From RPQJ01 sp963777725 (GTDB lineage Bacteria; Pseudomonadota; Gammaproteobacteria; Steroidobacterales; Steroidobacteraceae), in NCBI GenBank assembly GCA_963777725.1, contig CAVZRR010000024.1, positions 1 through 64,000 on the forward strand: DNA of 64,000 bases, given 5' to 3'. The number at the start of each line of letters is the position of its first letter. Within the stretch, counting starts at the first letter, position 1. This document shows, one piece after another, positions 18,384 to 26,205 of the stretch. A program made the position numbers and the translations under genes. The notes under the pieces were generated by a model. The model saw only the letters and a program-made list of their open reading frames with translations. It was not told where the DNA came from and ran no database searches.

Positions 18384-19802
18384 TCATTCCAGCCGGTCCG
18401 ACAGAAGCGCCCTCTGGTGCCGGTACCAGTCGCTCGAGAAGCGCTCGTCCGGGTCTAAGTTGCGCTTGCGTCGCAGGAACTCCGGCATTTGCGGATAGCA
18501 GCGCAGCAACTGGTCGCGGCGCGCGTAGCGGTGGTAGGTCAGGAAATAGCTGCCGTCGAACTCTATCGCGCGGTCGATCAGCCGTTGAAAATCCGTGCGC
18601 GCCCGCGCGAGGCCGTCCGCATGATGATCGACGTGCAGGTTGAAGATCACGCACGCATAGTCGTCCCGGGCCCAGGCGAGGAAAGCATCCTCGTCCTTCC
18701 TGATCAGGCGGATGGTGCCGTAGATGAAATCGACGTGGTGCCGCAGGAAATCCTCCCGGATCGCCGCCATGAAGGCCGCCAGGTGCTCGCGCGGCACATA
18801 GAGCTCGGTGATCATCTCCGTGCCTGGCACGTGCGCGCCGAGGTGCGCATCGAGCTGGCCGTGATAGTCATCGAGATAGATATTGAGCTGGTGCGTATCG
18901 TTCCAGTACAACTGGCCACTCGAGCGCAGATAGAAATCCGTGAACTCGACGAACGCGCGCCGCTTGTTGACGTGGGCCAGGTACAGCAGGCGCCGCCAGT
19001 CCGCCTGATGAAGCCGCAGCTGATTCGGGAGCAGGGCGCGCGAGTCGTCGACCGGCCGATAGCACGAGAACACACCGTCGTTCAGGAAGCCGGGCGAGCC
19101 GGGATCCGTGGCGAACTGGAAGTCGCCATAGGTGTAGCCGGCGCTGATTCTCTCGGCGAACGCCTGCATCAGCTCCGGCAACGCGAGCAGCTCGACGACG
19201 CGTTCGACTTTCTGCCGTCGCACCATGCGGAGCGTGGCCGATACCACGACGCCGAGCAGGCCGTATCCGCCGACGACCAGGCGAAACAGCTCCGGATTCT
19301 CCAGGCGCGAACAGGTCACCAGTTCGCCGGCTGCGCAGAGCAGTTGCAGCGACTCGACGTCCGCCGAGAAGGGCGGACAGTCGAGGCCGCGGCCGTGGAT
19401 GTTCGCCGCAATCGCACCACCGATCGTCAGTGAATCTGCGCCGGTCTGTTTCTGGCGGATTCCCCACTGCAGCTTCTTTCCCGCCTGTTGCGACAGGTAG
19501 CCCCGCATCAGGTCGGGCCAGGTGGCGCCAGCCTCGACGGTGATCCGCCCCTGGTCCTGGTCAAAGGCCAGGATGCGGTTCATGCCACGCATGTCGAGCG
19601 CCAATCCGCCTCGCAGGAACTGCTGGCCGCCCATCGCATGCCGCCCGCCAGCGATCGAGACGGCGAGCCCGCGTCGCCTGGCCTGCACCAGGGCGGTACG
19701 CAGGTCCGCCAGCGAGCCCGGCCGTCGCTGCAGGGCGGGGACCGTCGGGTTCAGGCGGGCGTGCACGTCGTTGAGTCGCGCCAGATTCGCTGCCGGGTAC
19801 AT
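18384..19802 (-). CDS. FAD-linked oxidase of the VAO/PCMH family
   Basis: 472 residues. The N-terminal half is an FAD_binding_4 domain: RRPGSLADLRTALVQARRRG, VSIAGGRHAMGGQQF (the His may be a flavin attachment site), ITVEAGATWPDL and SLTIGGAIAANIHGRG. The C-terminal half (~220-472) resembles aldonolactone oxidase or DprE1-type members, with YFLTYHRYARRDQLLRCYP near the end. It most likely oxidises a sugar-like alcohol or lactone; the substrate is not readable. No signal peptide. It is divergent from an XRE regulator across 135 bases that hold an inverted repeat. Confidence 0.82.
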   Translation of the reverse strand: MYPAANLARLNDVHARLNPTVPALQRRPGSLADLRTALVQARRRGLAVSIAGGRHAMGGQQFLRGGLALDMRGMNRILAFDQDQGRITVEAGATWPDLMRGYLSQQAGKKLQWGIRQKQTGADSLTIGGAIAANIHGRGLDCPPFSADVESLQLLCAAGELVTCSRLENPELFRLVVGGYGLLGVVVSATLRMVRRQKVERVVELLALPELMQAFAERISAGYTYGDFQFATDPGSPGFLNDGVFSCYRPVDDSRALLPNQLRLHQADWRRLLYLAHVNKRRAFVEFTDFYLRSSGQLYWNDTHQLNIYLDDYHGQLDAHLGAHVPGTEMITELYVPREHLAAFMAAIREDFLRHHVDFIYGTIRLIRKDEDAFLAWARDDYACVIFNLHVDHHADGLARARTDFQRLIDRAIEFDGSYFLTYHRYARRDQLLRCYPQMPEFLRRKRNLDPDERFSSDWYRHQRALLSDRLE

Positions 19803-19855
19803 GAGCTTGCTCCGTTCCGTGTGCTGACCACGCTAAGCCGACAGCAGCACAAAGC

Positions 19856-19877
19856 AATACGTATCGCAAAACGTATT
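19856..19877. promoter_or_regulatory. Inverted repeat AATACGT-N8-ACGTATT, candidate operator
   Basis: Two perfect 7-bp arms (19856-19862 and 19871-19877) lie between the divergent FAD oxidase and XRE regulator genes. The left arm itself is part of the palindrome ATACGTAT. This AT-rich patch stands out from its GC-rich surroundings and is a natural binding site for the adjacent XRE protein (inference). Confidence 0.5.
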
Positions 19878-19937
19878 AATATTCAGTACCGGATGACGCG
19901 CCAGTCGCGTCTCGTCGCTGCAGCGGGAGGTTCATCG

Positions 19938-20687
19938 ATGGACGAAACGCGCCAACTCGTCGATGCGTTGAAGCGCTGCCTGAAGATGCGCGGCCTGACG
20001 TACCGAACCCTTGCGGAGCGCATCGGGCTCAGCGAGGCGAGCGTCAAGCGCATCTTTTCGCAGCGCAGCTTCACGCTAAAGCGACTCGAGCAGGTCTGCA
20101 GCGCGCTGGAGACCAGCGTGGCCGAGCTCGTGCGGATGATCGAGAAGGAGGGCGGTCGAGCGACGACGCTGTCGCTCGAACAGGAGCAGGCGCTGGCGCG
20201 CGACCCCGCGCTGCTGAGTTACCTGTACCTGCTGCTGAACGGCTGGACGGAGCCGGAAATCGTCCGGGGCTACGAGTTCGAATCGCTGCAGCTCCAGAAG
20301 CTGCGCGCCCGGCTGGTCGAACTCGGCGTGATCGAATCGCTGCCCCGGCGCGGGCACCGGCTCAAGATCAACCGCCAGATCCTGTGGCGCAGGGACGGGC
20401 CGGTGCGCCGGGCCTACGAGCGACAGGTCAAGGCGGAATTTCTCCAGGCGGACTTCGCCGGCCCGGGCGATTTCTTCGGCTGGCAGCCTGCGGAATTGAC
20501 TGCCGCCTCGATCGAGGTCCTGAAGCGCAAGCTGGCGCTGCTGTACCGGGAATTCCTCGAGATGGCGGAGCTCGATGCGACTTCGTCGAAAGCGCGGCAC
20601 AGCACGGCTCTGCTGGTCGCGTTCCGGCCCTGGGTTTTCTCGCTCGTCGCCGCTCGGCGGCGCAAGGTCAGCCGCCCGGTCGTGTAG
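19938..20687 (+). CDS. XRE-family transcriptional regulator with long C-terminal domain
   Basis: 249 residues from the ATG at 19938, which has GGGAGG ten bases upstream; an ATG 15 codons earlier (19893) is an alternative. Residues 1-65 are a Cro/C1-type helix-turn-helix: LTYRTLAERIGLSEASVKRI, then FTLKRLEQVCSAL. The C-terminal part (~80-249) is helical and may form a second wing-like domain (TEPEIVRGYEFESLQLQKLR, HRLKINRQILWRR); its ligand is unknown. It is divergent from the FAD oxidase and probably regulates that gene and itself. It converges on the bactofilin pair with only nine bases between stops. Confidence 0.82.
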   Translation: MDETRQLVDALKRCLKMRGLTYRTLAERIGLSEASVKRIFSQRSFTLKRLEQVCSALETSVAELVRMIEKEGGRATTLSLEQEQALARDPALLSYLYLLLNGWTEPEIVRGYEFESLQLQKLRARLVELGVIESLPRRGHRLKINRQILWRRDGPVRRAYERQVKAEFLQADFAGPGDFFGWQPAELTAASIEVLKRKLALLYREFLEMAELDATSSKARHSTALLVAFRPWVFSLVAARRRKVSRPVV

Positions 20688-20696
20688 GTCCCCTGT

Positions 20697-21278
20697 TCAC
20701 GAACCGGTCAGCACCGCATCCGCTTCGGGTGCGGACAGGTCGCGGGTCGCTGGTTCCGCCGAGCTGGAAACCGGCACCTTGATCGTCGGGACCGTCGGCG
20801 CATTGTCCATGTCGATGCGACCGGTCAGGCGTGCGCCATTGTCCACCGCGATGGCCGCCGCGAAGACGTCCCCGCGGACGACCGCTCCCGACCGCAGGTT
20901 CACGCTTTCGAGCGCATAGAGATTGCCGTCGACCGAGCCCTCCACGACGATCCGGCGTGCGCGGATGTCACCGAGGACCCGGCCCTGGGCGCCGATCGTC
21001 AGGCTCCGGGTGTGCAGGATCGACCCCTCGACCTGACCCTGGATGACCAGGTCCTCGTCGGCGACGAGATCGCCCTTGAAACGCAAGGTCGCGCCCAGCG
21101 TCGAGCCCTTGCCGACCGCGGTGTGCGGCGCCGTCGTCGGCGGCGAACGCTCCGCCGGGACCTCGGCTACGGGTGTCGAAGGCAGGGCGACCGGGCGCGT
21201 GCCCGACGCAACCGGTGCCGGCGGCTCGGTCATGACTTGTTCGAGGTCGACCGGCTCGGATCGTTCGCGCTTCCACAT
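20697..21278 (-). CDS. Bactofilin
   Basis: 193 residues from ATG 21278 (AGGAG eight bases upstream). Residues ~55-165 form the bactofilin beta-helix: GATLRFKGDLVADEDLVIQG, VEGSILHTRSLTIGAQGRVLGDIRA, VDGNLYALESVNLRSGAVVRGDV. The tails are proline/serine-rich and disordered, as is normal. Bactofilins polymerise without nucleotide and scaffold cell-wall or polar complexes. It lies 19 bases after another bactofilin on the same strand, so the two could co-polymerise. Confidence 0.92.
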   Translation of the reverse strand: MWKRERSEPVDLEQVMTEPPAPVASGTRPVALPSTPVAEVPAERSPPTTAPHTAVGKGSTLGATLRFKGDLVADEDLVIQGQVEGSILHTRSLTIGAQGRVLGDIRARRIVVEGSVDGNLYALESVNLRSGAVVRGDVFAAAIAVDNGARLTGRIDMDNAPTVPTIKVPVSSSAEPATRDLSAPEADAVLTGS

Positions 21279-21297
21279 CACGGCGTCTCCTGCGCAG

Positions 21298-21711
21298 TCA
21301 GTTGGCGGTTCCCGTGCGGATCCCGCTTGCTTCACGCGCGTGACCCGGCATGGAGCTCACCTGCGAGGTGCCGGGCTCCATCTTGATGCCGCCGTTGAAG
21401 GTTGCGCCTTCGGCGATGTTGATGACCGGTGATTCGAGGTTGCCACGCACGATGGCCTTGGGTCGCACCGTGATCGACACCTGGGCATGCAGGTCGCCGT
21501 CGACGCGCCCCTCGACGATGATCACGTCTGCATTGACGCCCGCCTTGACGTGGGCTTCGGGGCCGATCGTGACTCGGGGCGCCGGCCCGATGGTGCCTTC
21601 GACGTGGCCGTGGATCACCAGGTCCTCGCCGGCGGACAACTCGCCTTTGAAGCGCAGCGTCGGGCCGAGGATCGAGGCTCGGTCGGAAGCGGGATCGTGC
21701 GAAACGGTCAT
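21298..21711 (-). CDS. Bactofilin
   Basis: 137 residues, almost all bactofilin core: GPTLRFKGELSAGEDLVIHG, VEGTIGPAPRVTIGPEAHVK, VDGDLHAQVSITVRPKAIVRGNL, INIAEGATFNGGIKM. It is the first gene of a two-bactofilin operon. The pair is divergent from a CZB-GGDEF protein, with a long inverted repeat in the 258 bases between. The two cores are similar enough to suggest a tandem duplication followed by addition of an N-terminal tail in the downstream copy. Confidence 0.92.
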   Translation of the reverse strand: MTVSHDPASDRASILGPTLRFKGELSAGEDLVIHGHVEGTIGPAPRVTIGPEAHVKAGVNADVIIVEGRVDGDLHAQVSITVRPKAIVRGNLESPVINIAEGATFNGGIKMEPGTSQVSSMPGHAREASGIRTGTAN

Positions 21712-21782
21712 GCGATGGGTTCCCCGTGCGCGCGGTGATTGAAGCGCGACGCTAACGCAGACGTCCAGGGCCCGGTCGGGCC

Positions 21783-21828
21783 TGCGTCACAGATGCGATC
21801 GCGTGTTTTCTTCCAAAACTGTGACGCA
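21783..21828. promoter_or_regulatory. Nested inverted repeats in the bactofilin/cyclase divergent region
   Basis: TGCGTCACAG (21783-21792) is perfectly repeated in inverse as CTGTGACGCA (21819-21828). The 26 bases between contain the palindrome GCGATCGC (21795-21802) and a small hairpin GTTTT-cttcc-AAAAC (21805-21819). The spacing fits either a looped protein-binding site or a structured RNA leader for one of the two flanking transcripts. Confidence 0.5.
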
Positions 21829-21969
21829 ATACGGCGGATGCACGTCTCATCCTCGGGTAACAGGTGTTGTGCCGTGGCGCGTCGCGCGGGAAGCTGTGCA
21901 CGCGGCCTGACTCGGAAGGGAGCGCAAGAAGCCTGGGGCTGGCGTGGGGGAGTACGGGGGTGCACACCG

Positions 21970-22935
21970 ATGCTCAAGATGGATCCGACCACGTTGCAAA
22001 AAGCTCTGGAACAACTCGAGAGTGCCACGCGCGACCACGCCGAGTGGCAGGAGAACCTGCTGCGATCGATCGTCTGCGGCTTGCCTCCTCGGACCGGCGA
22101 TCTCGCCGACGACGCGCACCTGCATTGCCAGTTCGGTCGTTGGTATTACGAGCGAGCACCTGCGGATCTTTGGGGCCAGCCCGCGTTCGCGGCGATCGGG
22201 CCGGACCACGAGAACCTGCACCGTATCGCGGCGCGGCTGCTGCAGGAGGTTGCGGCCGGCGCACCCGTCACGCGTGAGAGCTACGAGCAACTGGTGGTGG
22301 GCAGTGCGCGCCTGCGCGAGGCGATCGATTCGCTGCGGCACGAGATCCAGGGTGCATTGCGGAACCTCGACCCACTGACCGGAGCGTCCGGGCGGGCCGG
22401 CATGCTGCCGGACCTGCGCCAATGGCTCGAGCTCGCGAAGCGGGGCGTCCAGCCGTGCTGCCTCGCCTTCATGGATCTCGACCACTTCAAGCAGGTCAAC
22501 GACCGGTACGGTCACCAGGCGGGCGACCAGGTCCTCAAGGACGTCGTGCGGCACCTCAACCAGCATCTCCGCCCTTACGACAAGGTGTATCGCTACGGTG
22601 GCGATGAGTTCCTGATCGCGCTGCCGGGGGCTGACCTCGCCATTGGCCAGGCGGTGATCAAGCGTGTCCGTGAAGAGCTCGCTCGACGCCCGTTGGCTGC
22701 GGGTCACGGTGGCGACGCGCTCCAGGTATCCGCCTCGTTCGGACTCGCCTTGCTGGACCCTGCGATTCGCGTCGAAGAAGCCATCGAGCGCGCAGACCAG
22801 GCCTTGCTGCTCGCCAAGGCGGCCGGGCGCAACGGCGCGATCAGCTGGGATTCGTCGGTCACGACGGGCACGCGCCTGCCGCGACTGCAGATCGATGACC
22901 CCGCGCTGCTGGCGAGCCTAGGGTCCGATCGCTAA
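21970..22935 (+). CDS. dgcZ: CZB-GGDEF diguanylate cyclase, DgcZ-like
   Basis: 321 residues. The N-terminal zinc-sensing CZB domain shows the four expected ligands: H23, C53 (in CQFGRW), H80 and H84 (DHENLH). The GGDEF domain follows: LDPLTGASGRAGM, FMDLDHFKQVNDRYGHQAGD and the active site YGGDEF (209-214), with an inhibitory RPYD motif at 201-204. This is the layout of E. coli DgcZ (YdeH), a soluble cyclase inhibited by zinc. I use the symbol for similarity of architecture; orthology is not proven. The start is the ATG at 21970 with GGGGG upstream. It is divergent from two bactofilins. Confidence 0.85.
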   Translation: MLKMDPTTLQKALEQLESATRDHAEWQENLLRSIVCGLPPRTGDLADDAHLHCQFGRWYYERAPADLWGQPAFAAIGPDHENLHRIAARLLQEVAAGAPVTRESYEQLVVGSARLREAIDSLRHEIQGALRNLDPLTGASGRAGMLPDLRQWLELAKRGVQPCCLAFMDLDHFKQVNDRYGHQAGDQVLKDVVRHLNQHLRPYDKVYRYGGDEFLIALPGADLAIGQAVIKRVREELARRPLAAGHGGDALQVSASFGLALLDPAIRVEEAIERADQALLLAKAAGRNGAISWDSSVTTGTRLPRLQIDDPALLASLGSDR

Positions 22936-22966
22936 ACCGGGCGGCTGCGGCTATCGTAAGGCGGTT

Positions 22967-22982
22967 CCGGTCGATCGACCGG
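22967..22982. promoter_or_regulatory. Perfect 16-bp palindrome upstream of the TRAP binding-protein gene
   Basis: CCGGTCGATCGACCGG is fully self-complementary and ends 21 bases before the GTG start at 23004. With no loop it is more likely a dimeric regulator site than a hairpin. Confidence 0.45.
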
Positions 22983-23003
22983 CCCACAGGCAGGTAGTCG
23001 CGC

Positions 23004-24104
23004 GTGAAACGCAGATCGCTCCTCAAGGCCGCCGTCCTCGGCGGCGGCGCGGCGCTGGGCGCCCCGGCCATTTCGAAGGGCCGGCTGGAATGGCGCATGG
23101 TGACGAGCTGGCCGAAGGGCCTGCCGGGACTCGGCGCCGGCGCGGAGCGTCTGGCGGCCAACATCACGGCGATGAGCGGCGGCCGGCTCACGATCAAGGT
23201 CTACGCTGCGGGCGAGTTGGTCCCGGCGTTGGAATGCTTCGGCGCCGTCGCCAACGGCACCGCGCAACTCGGCCACGACGCGGCCTACTATCACACCGGC
23301 AAGTCGGAAGGCGCGCCGTTCTTCACGGCCTTTCCCTTCGGTTTCACGACGGCCGAGATGGATGCCTGGATCAAGTTCGGCAACGGCCAGAAACTGTGGG
23401 ATGAGCTGTACTCCCCGTTCGGCATTCGCGCGTTCCACGCGGGCAGCACCGGCACGCAGATGCTCGGCTGGTTCCGCAAGGAGATCCGTTCGCTCGACGA
23501 CCTGAAGGGGCTCAAGTTCCGTGCTCCGGGCAACCAGGGCCGCGTGCTCGCCAAGCTCGGCGTGACGCCGGTGACGCTGCCCGGCGGCGAGATCTTCCCG
23601 GCATTGCAGTCGGGCGCGATCGATGCCGCCGAGTGGATCGGCCCGTACAACGACCTCGCCCTGGGGTTCTACCAGGTCTGCAAGCACTACTATTCCCCCG
23701 GCTACCACGAGCCGGGCCCGAACCTGCAGTTGATGATCAACGAGCGCGCTTGGGCGTCGCTGACGCCGGAACTGCAGGCGATCGTCCGCACGGCTGCGGA
23801 CGCGGCGACGCGCGACATGCTGGCCGAGTACAACGCGCGCTCCGGTCCGGCGCTGCGCACGCTGGTGAAGGACCACGGGGTCATCGTGCGCGCGTTCCCG
23901 GAAGAGGTGCTGGTCGCCTGCGGCGAGAAGTCCAACGAGGTGCTGAACGAAATCTACGCGACGGACCGTTCGCCCAACCGCATCGTGCAGCGGATCATCG
24001 AGGACTTCCTCGCGTTCCGGAAGGAAATCCTCCCGTGGACGCGCATCGGCGAGCAGGCCTACCTGAATGCGCGGCGGCTGCCGTTCGAGTTCAAGCTGCG
24101 CTAG
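23004..24104 (+). CDS. TRAP transporter substrate-binding protein, TakP/2-oxoacid type
   Basis: 366 residues, GTG start. The N-terminus MKRRSLLKAAVLGGGAALGA is a Tat-type signal, so it is exported folded to the periplasm. The mature protein is DctP-family and resembles TakP: RMVTSWPKGLPGLGAGAERL, GELVPALECFGAVANGTAQLGH, GWFRKEIRSLDDLKGLKFR (with the conserved ligand arginine), LPGGEIFPALQSGAIDAAEW. TakP binds pyruvate and other 2-oxo acids, so such a ligand is the best guess. The matching permease genes dctQ and dctM lie directly downstream but on the opposite strand, which is unusual for TRAP systems. Confidence 0.88.
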   Translation: MKRRSLLKAAVLGGGAALGAPAISKGRLEWRMVTSWPKGLPGLGAGAERLAANITAMSGGRLTIKVYAAGELVPALECFGAVANGTAQLGHDAAYYHTGKSEGAPFFTAFPFGFTTAEMDAWIKFGNGQKLWDELYSPFGIRAFHAGSTGTQMLGWFRKEIRSLDDLKGLKFRAPGNQGRVLAKLGVTPVTLPGGEIFPALQSGAIDAAEWIGPYNDLALGFYQVCKHYYSPGYHEPGPNLQLMINERAWASLTPELQAIVRTAADAATRDMLAEYNARSGPALRTLVKDHGVIVRAFPEEVLVACGEKSNEVLNEIYATDRSPNRIVQRIIEDFLAFRKEILPWTRIGEQAYLNARRLPFEFKLR

Positions 24105-24123
24105 AAAATAGGTCCCTATTTTT
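24105..24123. terminator. AT-rich hairpin between convergent TRAP genes
   Basis: AAAATAGG and CCTATTTT, two bases apart and followed by T, form a symmetric hairpin (effectively seven pairs with a GTCC loop). It starts right after the stop codon of the binding protein and includes the stop codon of dctM on the other strand, so it could terminate both transcripts. Confidence 0.55.
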
Positions 24124-25687
24124 CCGGCAGCAGGTCCTCGAGCTCGTCGCGGTAGGGCGGATTCCGCCCCGGCGTCGGTTCCTCGAGCAGGTCGCTGAAG
24201 TCGTCCGCCACGGGTGAGCTCGATGGCGACGTGGCGGCGGTTCCCTGCCCGGCAGCGGAGTCCGGTCGTGTCCCCGATGCCATTGCCGGTGCTTCCGCGC
24301 CGTAAAGCTTCGCCGGCAGGCTGGTCGCCAGGTTCGGGAACAGCGCCACCAGCGTGATGCCGACCAGCTGCAGGCCCACGAAGGGCACGACTCCCTTGTA
24401 GATGTCGACCGTCCGCACCAATGCGCTCGCCACGCCGCGCAGGTAGAACAGCGCGAAGCCGAACGGCGGCGTCAGGAAGCTGGCCTGCAGGTTGACGCCG
24501 ATCATGACGCCGAGCCAGATCGGGTCGACCCCCAGCTTGATCAGCGCCGGAGCCGTGATCGGCACGACGATGAAGATGATCTCGAACGTGTCGAGGAAGA
24601 AGCCGAGCACGAAGATCACGATCATCACGGCGAGCACGGCCATGAAGATGCCCCCGGGCAGGGAACCGAGCGCATCGTGCACCAGGTTCTCGCCGCCCAG
24701 CCCGCGGAAGACCAGGCTGAACACGCTGGCGCCGAGCAGGATCACGAAGATCATCGACGTGATGCCGAGCGTCGTGCGCATGACCTCGCGCAGCAGTTGC
24801 AGGTTGAAGCGTCCCTTGCCCGCCGTCAGCAGCATCGCGCCGACCGCACCAACCGATGCGGACTCGGTGGCCGTCGCGATGCCGCCGAGGATCGACCCGA
24901 GGACCGCCAGCATCAGCAGCAGCGGCGGCACCAGCGCGCCGAGCACCCGGCCTGCGAGGCCGGCGCGCTGCGCGTCGCTGATCTCGAGCGGCGGGCACGA
25001 GCGAGGATCGAAGATCGACTTGAAGAGGATCCAGCCGAGGTAAAGGCCCACCAGCACCAGTCCCGGGAGCAGCGCGCCCGCGAACAACTGGCCGACCGAA
25101 ATCGGTTGCGGTGCCAGGTTGCCGAGTTCGAGCTGCGCCTGCTGGTTCGCGCCCTGCAGGATGTCGCCGACGAAGATCAGCACGGTGGACGGCGGGATGA
25201 TCTGCCCCAGCGTGCCCGCCGCGCAGATCGTGCCGGTTGCGAGCTTCGGATCGTAGCCAGCACGCATCATCGCCGGCAGTGACAGCAGGCCCATCGTCAC
25301 GACGGTGGCGCCGACGATGCCAGTCGAGGCCGCCAGCAGCGCGCCGACGATCACGACCGAGTAGCCGAGCCCGCCGCGCAGAGTGCCGAACAGCTCGCCC
25401 ATGGTCGTCAGCAACGCCTCGGCGATCTTCGAGCGCTCGAGCATCACGCCCATGAAGACGAACAGCGGCACCGCAACCAGTGTCTCGTTGGTCATCGTCC
25501 CGAGGTACCGTCCAACCAACGCCGACAGGATGTCCGGGTCGAACACGCCGAGCGCCATCCCGAGCCCGGCGAAGATCAGCGCGATGCCGGCGAGCGTGAA
25601 GGCCACGGGATAGCCCGCGAGCACGACGGCGATCGTGGCCACGAACATGGTCACCGACAGCATCTCGCCGATCAGCACGCTGCTCAT
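24116..25687 (-). CDS. dctM: TRAP transporter large permease (DctM type)
   Basis: 523 residues with about a dozen membrane helices. Family hallmarks include ETLVAVPLFVFMGVMLERS, GLLSLPAMMRAGYDPKLATG, GTLGQIIPPSTVLIFVGD, ILGGIATATESASVGAVGAM and LQASFLTPPFGFALFYLRG. It is the sodium-coupled channel subunit of a TRAP importer. A disordered, Ser/Pro/acidic tail of about 60 residues after the last helix is unusual. The start codon overlaps the dctQ stop by four bases (ATGA). The binding protein is convergent at 23004-24104. Confidence 0.92.
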   Translation of the reverse strand: MSSVLIGEMLSVTMFVATIAVVLAGYPVAFTLAGIALIFAGLGMALGVFDPDILSALVGRYLGTMTNETLVAVPLFVFMGVMLERSKIAEALLTTMGELFGTLRGGLGYSVVIVGALLAASTGIVGATVVTMGLLSLPAMMRAGYDPKLATGTICAAGTLGQIIPPSTVLIFVGDILQGANQQAQLELGNLAPQPISVGQLFAGALLPGLVLVGLYLGWILFKSIFDPRSCPPLEISDAQRAGLAGRVLGALVPPLLLMLAVLGSILGGIATATESASVGAVGAMLLTAGKGRFNLQLLREVMRTTLGITSMIFVILLGASVFSLVFRGLGGENLVHDALGSLPGGIFMAVLAVMIVIFVLGFFLDTFEIIFIVVPITAPALIKLGVDPIWLGVMIGVNLQASFLTPPFGFALFYLRGVASALVRTVDIYKGVVPFVGLQLVGITLVALFPNLATSLPAKLYGAEAPAMASGTRPDSAAGQGTAATSPSSSPVADDFSDLLEEPTPGRNPPYRDELEDLLPEK

Positions 25688-26205
25688 CGGTCTTCGTCGT
25701 CCTGGCCGGCGAGGAACAGCCCGCGCCGCACGATCAGCGCGAGGCCCTGCACGAAGAGCACCAGGCAGAACACCCAGAGCAGCGACTTGAGCAAGTACAC
25801 TGCCGGCAGGCCGCCCGCGGTGCTGGACGCCTCGCGGATGCTCCAGGACGAAAGCACGAACGGTGCGGAGGTGATCGCCACGACCGCGAGCCACGGGAAC
25901 AGGAAGACGAGCGTGCCCAGGATGTCGACCCACGCCTTGCCACGCGGATTCAGTCGCCCGTAGAGCACGTCGACATTGACGTGTCCGCGATGCAGCATCG
26001 TGTAACCGGCCCCGGCCATGAACACTGCGGCGTGCTGCCAGACGTAGAGTTCCTGCAGCCAGGGGAAGCCGATGCCGAACGCGTAACGCAGCACGACCAC
26101 GGCGAAGCAGGTGAGCACGCAACCGAGCGTCAGCCACGCCGCCGCGCGGCCGATCCAGTCGTTGATCGCGTCGGTCCCGCGGACGAAGCCCCTGAGCGCA
26201 TTCAT
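25684..26205 (-). CDS. dctQ: TRAP transporter small permease (DctQ type)
   Basis: 173 residues, four membrane helices, with the family pattern VVVLRYAFGIGFPWLQELYVW and MLHRGHVNVDVLYGRL. It pairs with DctM in the inner membrane. Its ATG overlaps the stop of the upstream SolA-like gene (ATGA), and its stop overlaps the dctM start, so four genes from 29384 down to 24116 form one coupled operon. Confidence 0.92.
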   Translation of the reverse strand: MNALRGFVRGTDAINDWIGRAAAWLTLGCVLTCFAVVVLRYAFGIGFPWLQELYVWQHAAVFMAGAGYTMLHRGHVNVDVLYGRLNPRGKAWVDILGTLVFLFPWLAVVAITSAPFVLSSWSIREASSTAGGLPAVYLLKSLLWVFCLVLFVQGLALIVRRGLFLAGQDDEDR

